Shown here piece by piece: positions 6,861-12,588 of a stretch of DNA of 12,588 bases. The notes beneath the pieces are model-generated. The model had not been told where the DNA came from, ran no database searches, and saw only the letters and a program-made list of their open reading frames with translations. Source of the stretch: Erysipelothrix sp. UBA3383 (GTDB lineage: Bacteria; Bacillota_I; Bacilli_A; Erysipelotrichales; Erysipelotrichaceae); assembly GCA_002358955.1 (NCBI GenBank), contig DEPV01000086.1, forward strand, positions 13,135 to 25,722, given 5' to 3'. Position 1 is the stretch's first letter; the number at the start of each line of letters is the position of its first letter. The position numbers and the translations under genes were made by a program.

Positions 6861-6876
6861 AAGTCGAAAAGTCGAA
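6861..6876. repeat. Tandem duplication of AAGTCGAA
   Basis: Two perfect 8-bp units stand head to tail at 6861-6868 and 6869-6876. The second unit runs directly into the left arm of the inverted repeat at 6875-6908. A function is not evident; it may be a slippage product. Confidence 0.6.
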
Positions 6877-6940
6877 TCCTAAATTTCCGGTATTTTAAAA
6901 GTAGGATTTCTCGCTATGTTTTTGATAATATTTAAAATAC
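6875..6940. repeat. Two interleaved inverted repeats in the gap between the surface operon and rnpB
   Basis: Arm pair one is AATCCTA (6875-6881) with TAGGATT (6902-6908). Arm pair two is GTATTTTAAA (6890-6899) with TTTAAAATAC (6931-6940). Because the arms interleave, the two helices would form a pseudoknot if both paired in one RNA, or they would exclude one another. The gene-free gap runs from 6653 to 7005. Apart from these repeats, those at 6786-6824 and a weak promoter, I see no gene with good support in it. Confidence 0.5.
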
Positions 6941-7005
6941 TTGTTATTTTATTGATTTTTATTCACAAACTTTTGAATTATCAGTCAATTAATCTCCAGA
7001 AAGGC

Positions 7006-7066
7006 AAAAAAAAACTATATTCGCTAGAATTCTTACAATGAAGTAATTTCTAATGAATATAGTTTT
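7006..7066 (-). terminator. Rho-independent terminator of gpsB-rnpB
   Basis: On the minus strand AAACTATATTC (7055-7065) pairs with GAATATAGTTT (7012-7022), with further inner pairing (TAGAA/TTCTA, TTAC/GTAA), followed by a run of nine T (7006-7014). It starts about 8 bases after the P1 helix of RNase P RNA ends. Confidence 0.9.
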
Positions 7067-7069
7067 AGT

Positions 7070-7412
7070 GCATTGACACGCAATAAGCCATGTTCTGTTA
7101 ATGATAATCATTTATCTACATTTTCATGTCCAATTGATACTTGGTATTCGTATCGTTTAGCGCCCCTACCTATTTTGGGTTTCTCGCTTGTGGGGTTTAC
7201 CGCGTTCCACATTCCTAATTTCTTAAGAATCTCGTCTCTGTGGCACTTTCAGGTTTTATCCATAGTTTCCCTTAGGATAAAGATCCGCCGTCGTTGATGC
7301 CTCAACTCCCTGACTTATTTATTAATCAGGCACAAACACTACCATCATTCCAGATGGTGCGAGCATGGACTTTCCTCTACATTGCTGCAGCGATTATCTT
7401 TTGTGTCATAGA
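7070..7412 (-). ncRNA. rnpB: RNase P RNA, Bacillus (B) type
   Basis: This is the catalytic RNA of ribonuclease P, which removes the 5' leaders of precursor tRNAs together with the RnpA protein. The minus strand shows the universally conserved blocks in order: AGAGGAAAGTCC (7367-7378, P4 5' strand), GAAAGTGCCACAGAGACGA, GTGGAACGCGGTAAACCCC, GCGAGAAACCCAAAATAGG followed by TAGGGG, and ACAGAACATGGCTTA near 7083-7097 (P4 3' strand). The outer helix P1 pairs TGACAC (7403-7408) with GTGTCA (7074-7079). The segment order and length (about 340 nt) fit type B RNAs of Bacillota. The mature ends are set from P1 and are uncertain by several bases. The 5' end lies within about 10 bases of the gpsB stop, so it is likely cotranscribed with gpsB and processed. 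No convincing promoter of its own is visible inside gpsB. Confidence 0.95.
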
Positions 7413-7415
7413 ATG

Positions 7416-7724
7416 TTATTGTTTAAAAACTGCTTCTTCCAAACGGGATACTCGTTTTAAAATATCGACGTGAGAAAATTGACTCGGAAGCTCTTGAGTA
7501 ACTGATGTTTTAGCTTCAAGTTCTTGAATTCGTCTGTTTTGAGCATCCACCTTCTCTTCATATCTTAAGAGTAATTCTTTTTGAGAAGCGACAAGGTTTT
7601 GAAAATGCTCATAGTCTTGCATTACAAGGTCTAAAAAGCGATCCACCTCTTGGGCGTTATAGCCTTTGAAGTCAATATGGAATTCTTGATTCAGAATCTT
7701 ATCAACCGTTAGTTTTTCTTTCAT
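7416..7724 (-). CDS. gpsB: Cell division regulator GpsB, DivIVA family (102 aa)
   Basis: GpsB is a small cytoplasmic coiled-coil protein that moves between the side wall and the septum and couples class A penicillin-binding proteins to division. The N-terminal membrane- and partner-binding module is seen as LTVDKILNQEFHIDFKGYNAQEVDRFLDLV (5-34), close to the family consensus, followed by a coiled coil at about 35-72. A short C-terminal helical region DILKRVSRLEEAVF (87-100) is the oligomerisation segment of this family. The length is normal. The ATG at 7722-7724 is preceded by AGAGGTGA (7729-7736) and a promoter at 7743-7771. It is divergent from recU-ponA, and PonA is its expected partner from work in other Bacillota. 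The downstream neighbour is rnpB, as in Bacillus. Confidence 0.95.
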   Translation of the reverse strand: MKEKLTVDKILNQEFHIDFKGYNAQEVDRFLDLVMQDYEHFQNLVASQKELLLRYEEKVDAQNRRIQELEAKTSVTQELPSQFSHVDILKRVSRLEEAVFKQ

Positions 7725-7742
7725 ACAATCACCTCTGCGTGT

Positions 7743-7771
7743 ATTATCTCAAATTACACAGCACACTACAA
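7743..7771 (-). promoter_or_regulatory. Sigma-A-type promoter of gpsB-rnpB
   Basis: On the minus strand TTGTAG (7766-7771) and GATAAT (7743-7748) are separated by exactly 17 bases. The start point would fall near 7736, immediately at the AGAGGTGA ribosome site, giving a very short leader. It is the only good promoter seen for rnpB as well. Confidence 0.7.
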
Positions 7772-7849
7772 GTCTTTATTAAAAAGTATAAACTTTAGGA
7801 AAAATGACATAATCATGCAAGTTAAGAATATCTTGGCTTAGAGATAAGT

Positions 7850-7885
7850 TTGAAGGATGGCACAATTGTAAAATTATAGTATAAT
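7850..7885 (+). promoter_or_regulatory. Candidate promoter region of recU-ponA
   Basis: TTGAAG (7850-7855) with TATAGT (7875-7880) at a 19-base spacing is one option. A perfect TATAAT (7880-7885) without a matching -35 is the other. Both place the start only about 10-15 bases before the recU ATG (7902), around the AGGAG ribosome site at 7890-7894. The region is promoter-like, but the exact boxes are unsure. Confidence 0.4.
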
Positions 7886-7901
7886 AGACAGGAGATGAAT
7901 C

Positions 7902-8474
7902 ATGAATTCAAACTCACAACGCAAACGTTTATTATTAAAACGGTCTGCCAGTAATAGTAATCGAGGTCTTGATTTAGAAAAGGATTTGAATCAATCCAAT
8001 AAAGTTTATCAAGAACTCAAGATTGCACTTGTCCATAAAAAACCAACACCCATTAAGGTGGTGCAGGTTGCAGGTGATAAGCATGATCATAGGATTACAA
8101 AAGCATATTATACCATCCCATCGACAACGGATTACTGTGGTATCTATAAAGGATACTATATTGATTATGAAGCGAAAGAAACAACGAGTAAAACTCGTTT
8201 TGATTTTGCCCTAATCCATCAACATCAATACGATCATCTGCTGGATGTTTACCATCATGGCGGGATTGCATTTATCATTGTTCGATTGAAACACTTGCAT
8301 CAGGATGTACTGATTCCTATAGATTTAATACATACCTTTAGAATGAATGAAACACGGGCTTCACTTCCAATAGCATGGATCTTAGAATATGGGTATTTGA
8401 TTCCCTATTCATATCGAATTCCGGTGGATTACATTAAAGCAATTGATAGGATGTTAAAAAAGGAGATATTATGA
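7902..8474 (+). CDS. recU: Holliday junction resolvase RecU (190 aa)
   Basis: RecU cleaves four-way DNA junctions during recombination and repair in Bacillota. The family motifs are all present: NRGLDLEKDLNQSNKVY (20-36), HKKPTPIKVV (45-54), PSTTDYCGIYKG (73-84) and YIDYEAKE (86-93). The metal-binding catalytic residues of this nuclease fold are D77, E90 and K92. GGIAFIIVRL lies downstream as expected. The ATG at 7902 is chosen because AGGAG (7890-7894) is 7 bases upstream. The gene overlaps ponA by 4 bases (ATGA at 8471-8474), implying translational coupling. A recU-ponA pair is conserved in Bacillota although the two functions are not obviously related. Nothing looks truncated or odd. Confidence 0.95.
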   Translation: MNSNSQRKRLLLKRSASNSNRGLDLEKDLNQSNKVYQELKIALVHKKPTPIKVVQVAGDKHDHRITKAYYTIPSTTDYCGIYKGYYIDYEAKETTSKTRFDFALIHQHQYDHLLDVYHHGGIAFIIVRLKHLHQDVLIPIDLIHTFRMNETRASLPIAWILEYGYLIPYSYRIPVDYIKAIDRMLKKEIL

Positions 8475-11400
8475 AGAAAGACAGTGATGATTTAGACATC
8501 GTCTTTGGTAGAAAAAAAGACTTGAATAAAGAAGTAAAACCAAAAGCCTATGTTGATGAAGATCTCAATGAGGTATCAGGTACACGAACTGATCTTCCTA
8601 AACACCATTATTTTGAAGAAGAGGAATCCTTTGAATCAGAAGATGTGAATGAGAATTTAGGACGTGTGAATATTTTTGAAGAAGAGATTCTTGATGAATC
8701 TGATGATATGGAGGAACCGATGGCAAAACTTCCAAAATCAAAAAAGAAAAATAAAAAGAAATCGGATATCAGTACTGGATTGAAGGTACAGCGTGTTATC
8801 GCAAGTATCCTGATTGTAGCCTTAACAATGGGTGTTGTAGGAACTGCAGGGATTTGGGTCTTTGTCGCTGATTCATGGCGTAAAAGCCCGCAAATGTATC
8901 CTGAGGACTTTAACGGTAACAATACTACGGTGATCTTCGATGATCAAAATGAAATCATTCAGACTACCGGTGCTAAGAAATCCGATGCGATTACTTATAA
9001 TGAATTACCACAAGTACTTGTAGATGCACTGATTGCTACAGAGGACTCACGTTTCTTTGGACACAATGGAGTGGATGTGCCTCGTTTTACAAAAGCGATG
9101 ATGGTTAACGTTAAAGACAGTTTAACACGCTTTAGACTATCCTTCTCTCAAGGGGGATCTACATTAACCATGCAGATTATTAAGAATACTTATTTCATGT
9201 CTGAAAATGTTGAGACTGGAGAAGGAAGTCTTGCTGCAAGCAGTGGTATTGAAGGTGTACGTCGTAAGATGCAAGAGTTGAGCATGGCTCAAACACTTGA
9301 GAAAGACAAAATGCTCACTAAGAAAGAACAAATTGCTTTCTATCTTAATACCATTAACTTTGGAGCAGGTAATAATACACAAGGGATTCAAAGTTCAACA
9401 CAACGTTACTTTAATAAAGATGTCAGTGAATTAAACTTAATTGAATCAGCGTTCTTGGCAGGAGTTATTAATGCACCTACCGCTTACTCCCCTTACCGAT
9501 CCATTCGTAAGGCGAAAGAGCGTACGCATACAATCTTAGATTTAATGTTCCTCCATGGTTATATTACAGAGTCTGAGCGTGATGTTGCTAAAGCCATTGA
9601 TATTGAAAATATCTTTGTGGATCACTCACAAACTGGTGATGATAGCCTTGCAAACCAAGCTTACTTAGATATGGTTTATGAAGAAGTTGAAGAATTAACA
9701 GGTCTGAAGATTAATTCAGTACCAATGAAGATTTATACCAACATGAACTCCAATGTTCAAAAAGAAATTGATAAAGTTCAAAACCGTGAAGTTAGTGGAC
9801 TGAACCCAGTTGATAAAAATGCACAGATGGGTTCTGTAGTTCTAGAAAATGGAACAGGACGCATCGTTGGAGTCTTTGGTGGTTATGATTATAATCAGGC
9901 TAAGGCATTCAATAGAGCGAAAAGTGCAAAAGCACAACCGGCTTCAGTAGTTAAAGCATTGCTGTCTTACCCACTTGCATTTGAACATTTAGGAATCTCA
10001 TCCGACCATGTGGTTACGGATGCACCCTATGTCTTTGCAGGAATGTCTGCTGATAAAGATGGACAGGTTAACAACTACGATAATGTTTATAAAGGTGATA
10101 TGTTATTGAAAGATGCCTTTGCAAACTCACGAAATACAACAGCACTAACACTGCTTGAAAGTGTTCAAGATAAAATTGGATCACAAGCAATTCTGGATTA
10201 CATGCGTAATATTGGACTTGCAGATCTTGATAAATTTGATGTTCAATATGCAATTGGTGGATCTACTTTAGAAGTAACACCACTCCAACTTGCTGAATCA
10301 CTATCCACCATTATTAATAAAGGTGAATATGTTAAATCAAGTACGATTAATCGTATTGAATTCCTAAATGGTCAAGAACCGGTGGTCAATGAGCCTAAAG
10401 GAACACAAGTACTTAGTGAAGGTGCAGCTTACTTAACTACTGAACTGATGCAACATGCAGTTAGCAGTTCATACTCAGGGTACCTAACACCTACACGAAG
10501 ATCTTATCCAGTATTTGGTAAGACAGGAACAAACCAGTGGTCATTAGAGCAATCTAAAAATAAAGGATATCCTGATCGTGCTCCTAAAAACCGTGACTTA
10601 CTAACAGCAACTGATCGTTTCTCAATTGCAACATGGATTGGTTATGATGAAGAGAATGCTGATTATAAGGCGTATATGAGCGATGCCCTAACACAACAAA
10701 ACGTACAAGGGAATTATCATAACTACATCTTAAAGGTACTTGAAAAAGAATATGGGCCTGGTAAAGCGATTGAGCGCCCTTCTGATATTGTTGATATTAA
10801 ACATATCTTAGGACCCTTCCCTTACCAAAGACCACTTGATGGTATGAAAGACAGCATGGTTGTGACTGGTAAGATCTTAAAACAATACTTAGATCTCACC
10901 GATCCTACACCACAGTCACTGGACAGTCTAAAAGATGCTTCGGTTGAATACTCACAACTGGGTCTTAAAGTGGATGCTAATGTTACACTGGATCCTTATG
11001 CAGATGAGTCTAAATTAACAGTTGCACCCGATACTCAAGAAATGAAATTACGTGGAACGGATAAAGTTTATACTGGAAAACGTATGTATGATGATTCATG
11101 GCTCTATGGAGCAGTTGAATATGTTGTTGATGTAGTTGTAGATGGTCAAGTTGTCAATACACTACGATCAGGACATAATGTTGTAGGAGTGAGTGTCAAT
11201 GTACCGCGAGGTTCAACATTACAACTCTGTGCTTACTATGGTTATGAAAATATGATCAGTGTTGAATCCAATAAGATTTGTAATGACATTAAACTAGATA
11301 ATGCTGTAGATGAAAGCTCTCTACTTCAATTACCTGCTGCAGGAAGTGATATTGCGAACTTTAAAAAGTCAGCAAATGATAAAGGCGTTGCTTATTCCCT

Positions 11401-11734
11401 AGTTCCTACATTGAGTGATGACTTCAATCAATTTGGTAAAGTGATTAAAGTTGTTGATGGTAAAGATAAAGACTATACCGGTCAGCAATTATCTGCGGAT
11501 GAGGCAAAGGCTTTAGGATTGAAAGTTCATGTTAATGACTATAAGTATGATTTAGCAGTCTCACCTACTACAGTTGGAAAATTCTATGATGACTATTCCC
11601 GATGGATTCAAATTAAAGAACCAACACAGGAAGAACGTGCTCAAGCATTAACTCATTTCAATGGTGATGAATCAAAAACATCAATTGAAATGTTAAAAGA
11701 TTACTATACAGGCAATCAATTAAAATTAAATTAA
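8471..11734 (+). CDS. ponA: Class A penicillin-binding protein PBP1: glycosyltransferase and transpeptidase with long tails (1087 aa)
   Basis: This bifunctional enzyme polymerises lipid II into glycan strands and cross-links the peptides outside the membrane. Residues 1-106 are a charged cytoplasmic region, acidic and then lysine-rich (KSKKKNKKKSD). One membrane helix lies at about 107-133. The GT51 glycosyltransferase domain shows EDSRFFGHNGVD (191-202, catalytic E191), GGSTLTMQIIKN (228-239) and RRKMQEL with E269. The transpeptidase domain has SVVK (S492 nucleophile, K495), SRN (553-555) and KTGT (684-687). After about residue 800 comes an extracellular extension of nearly 290 residues, beta-rich, with cysteines 920 and 937. 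The whole is longer than Bacillus PBP1 (914 aa, from memory). GGSTLTMQ departs from the usual GGSTITQQ. GGAG just before the overlapping ATG at 8471 supports the start. GpsB, encoded divergently, is a known partner of this class in other species. Confidence 0.95.
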   Translation: MKKDSDDLDIVFGRKKDLNKEVKPKAYVDEDLNEVSGTRTDLPKHHYFEEEESFESEDVNENLGRVNIFEEEILDESDDMEEPMAKLPKSKKKNKKKSDISTGLKVQRVIASILIVALTMGVVGTAGIWVFVADSWRKSPQMYPEDFNGNNTTVIFDDQNEIIQTTGAKKSDAITYNELPQVLVDALIATEDSRFFGHNGVDVPRFTKAMMVNVKDSLTRFRLSFSQGGSTLTMQIIKNTYFMSENVETGEGSLAASSGIEGVRRKMQELSMAQTLEKDKMLTKKEQIAFYLNTINFGAGNNTQGIQSSTQRYFNKDVSELNLIESAFLAGVINAPTAYSPYRSIRKAKERTHTILDLMFLHGYITESERDVAKAIDIENIFVDHSQTGDDSLANQAYLDMVYEEVEELTGLKINSVPMKIYTNMNSNVQKEIDKVQNREVSGLNPVDKNAQMGSVVLENGTGRIVGVFGGYDYNQAKAFNRAKSAKAQPASVVKALLSYPLAFEHLGISSDHVVTDAPYVFAGMSADKDGQVNNYDNVYKGDMLLKDAFANSRNTTALTLLESVQDKIGSQAILDYMRNIGLADLDKFDVQYAIGGSTLEVTPLQLAESLSTIINKGEYVKSSTINRIEFLNGQEPVVNEPKGTQVLSEGAAYLTTELMQHAVSSSYSGYLTPTRRSYPVFGKTGTNQWSLEQSKNKGYPDRAPKNRDLLTATDRFSIATWIGYDEENADYKAYMSDALTQQNVQGNYHNYILKVLEKEYGPGKAIERPSDIVDIKHILGPFPYQRPLDGMKDSMVVTGKILKQYLDLTDPTPQSLDSLKDASVEYSQLGLKVDANVTLDPYADESKLTVAPDTQEMKLRGTDKVYTGKRMYDDSWLYGAVEYVVDVVVDGQVVNTLRSGHNVVGVSVNVPRGSTLQLCAYYGYENMISVESNKICNDIKLDNAVDESSLLQLPAAGSDIANFKKSANDKGVAYSLVPTLSDDFNQFGKVIKVVDGKDKDYTGQQLSADEAKALGLKVHVNDYKYDLAVSPTTVGKFYDDYSRWIQIKEPTQEERAQALTHFNGDESKTSIEMLKDYYTGNQLKLN

Positions 11735-11743
11735 GCAGTACCT

Positions 11744-11769
11744 AAGGAAAATCAAATGATTTTCCTTTT
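11744..11769 (+). terminator. Hairpin after ponA: weak terminator or attenuator
   Basis: AAGGAAAATC (11744-11753) and GATTTTCCTT (11758-11767) form a perfect 10-bp stem with a 4-base loop, followed by only about two more T and then C. It lies 9 bases after the ponA stop and 17 bases before the next ATG. The stem is A/T-rich and the tail short, so partial read-through into the next gene is likely. Confidence 0.6.
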
Positions 11770-11786
11770 CTATGAAAGGATGAATT

Positions 11787-12539
11787 ATGAAAGAAACATT
11801 ATACATCAGTGAATCATTTGAATCCTATCCAACGATTATTGATGGATATAAAGGATTGATCCGCGTTGATTTAAAAGCACAAGAGTTAAAACCTGAGGCA
11901 ATCCATACTTATTATCTAAGATTACCTTACATCATTGAAGATGGCATGGATGTACCGGATGAAAAAGAATTGAATCGATTGAGTGCACAGACCTTAATGA
12001 TTGAAGAAGCTTTGCTTAAACTGGACAAACCAGTCTATGCAATTGGATCTCTAATGTTTGGTAAAATTGATACTCTCATTTATGTATCAGAAGTTGAAAT
12101 GGAAGCAAGTGAATTGTTTGACGAAGCTCTGGCAAGCATTGGGATAAAGCACTATGCAGCAGGCGCATTCATTAATGACCAGTGGTCTTTCTATCAAGAT
12201 AATCTGTATCCAAGCATTTATGATATTAATACCATAAACAATCGTAATAAGTGTCGTGAACTGGAAACTTTAGTGAATCCAACGATTGCATGGCCCATTC
12301 ATTTTACTTTAGGATTTGAAACAATTGAGAAAGCGCAAAGTTTCCTTAAAGAGATCAGTGTTGCCTTTGAACTGGTAAACAGTCAATGGGATGAGATGGA
12401 CTTTAAAGTCATTGTAGGAGCAAGTATTGTTCCCTCATTTCAAAATATGAACATGATAACACAGACGCTCATACAGGCTGCAAATATCTCTCAGGGCCAA
12501 TTGCTGGATTGGCAATTGAGTGAAGAAGGTAGTTTGTAA
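11787..12539 (+). CDS. DUF695 / RraB-like two-domain protein of unknown function (250 aa)
   Basis: Residues about 8-145 resemble DUF695, ending in the characteristic DQWSFYQDNLYPS (131-143). Residues about 166-246 (AWPIHFTLGFETIEKAQSFL, then VIVGASIVPSFQNMNMIT and DWQL) resemble the RraB fold. RraB in Escherichia coli binds and inhibits RNase E. DUF695-RraB fusions occur in Gram-positive bacteria without a known role, and no RNase E link should be assumed here. There is no signal peptide or membrane helix, so it is cytoplasmic. The ATG at 11787 has AAAGGA 6 bases upstream. No strong promoter is seen in the 52-base gap after ponA, so it is probably expressed by read-through of the hairpin at 11744-11769, and it ends at a strong terminator. 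Confidence 0.75.
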   Translation: MKETLYISESFESYPTIIDGYKGLIRVDLKAQELKPEAIHTYYLRLPYIIEDGMDVPDEKELNRLSAQTLMIEEALLKLDKPVYAIGSLMFGKIDTLIYVSEVEMEASELFDEALASIGIKHYAAGAFINDQWSFYQDNLYPSIYDINTINNRNKCRELETLVNPTIAWPIHFTLGFETIEKAQSFLKEISVAFELVNSQWDEMDFKVIVGASIVPSFQNMNMITQTLIQAANISQGQLLDWQLSEEGSL

Positions 12540-12548
12540 TTATAGACT

Positions 12549-12586
12549 AAAAACGTCCCCGCAAGATTATTGCAGGGACGTTTTTA
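12549..12586. terminator. Strong Rho-independent terminator at the end of recU-ponA-DUF695
   Basis: CGTCCC (12554-12559) pairs with GGGACG (12575-12580), extended by A/T pairs outside (AAAA 12550-12553 with TTTT 12581-12584) and by GCAA/TTGC inside, followed by a T-run. The A-run on the left makes it potentially bidirectional. It begins about 10 bases after the stop of the last gene. Confidence 0.93.
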
Positions 12587-12588
12587 TT

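Noticed and set aside
7073..7297. Plus-strand open frame of 74 codons
   Set aside because: It lies wholly within the antisense of RNase P RNA, whose conserved blocks explain the sequence, and it has no family resemblance.
1..12588. CRISPR array, tRNA genes, insertion sequences or prophage genes
   Set aside because: No regularly spaced repeats, no tRNA cloverleaf and no transposase or integrase-like protein were seen on either strand.

Overview
The window comes from a low-GC Gram-positive bacterium (Bacillota). Evidence is the type B RNase P RNA, the gpsB / recU-ponA block, a rodZ-pgsA pair, purine-rich Shine-Dalgarno sites and sigma-A-like promoters. The long PBP1 and the DUF695 neighbour would suit an Erysipelotrichia-like lineage, but that placement is inference and was not tested.

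Layout, left to right. (1) 1-1318, minus strand: a strong sigma-A promoter drives rodZ (GTG start) and then pgsA, which runs off the left edge. (2) 1366-2880, minus strand: a Mga-like PRD/EIIB-type regulator with an in-frame TAA at codon 371. Coding continues in the same frame for 71 more codons, so it is annotated as a pseudogene (or a recently truncated allele). Its upstream region holds a perfect 9-bp dyad. (3) 3057-6652, minus strand: a three-gene cell-surface operon. It encodes a 759-aa secreted protein with a pectate-lyase-like adhesive beta-helix, a 186-aa membrane-anchored protein and a 219-aa secreted beta-sandwich protein, and ends at a terminator. No sortase motif or WxL domain is visible. 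(4) 6653-7005: an AT-rich gap with several repeats. (5) 7006-7724, minus strand: gpsB followed almost without a gap by rnpB and its terminator. (6) 7902-11734, plus strand: recU and ponA overlapping by 4 bases. (7) 11744-12586, plus strand: a short hairpin, a DUF695/RraB-like gene and a final strong terminator.

The two ends are housekeeping: envelope elongation and phospholipid synthesis on the left, division and peptidoglycan synthesis plus RNase P on the right. GpsB is known in other Bacillota to bind class A penicillin-binding proteins, and here it is divergent from recU-ponA across 177 bases. The middle (about 1.4-6.7 kb) looks like an accessory islet: an adhesin-type surface operon next to a virulence-type regulator that now seems damaged. 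It is the most interesting part of the window.
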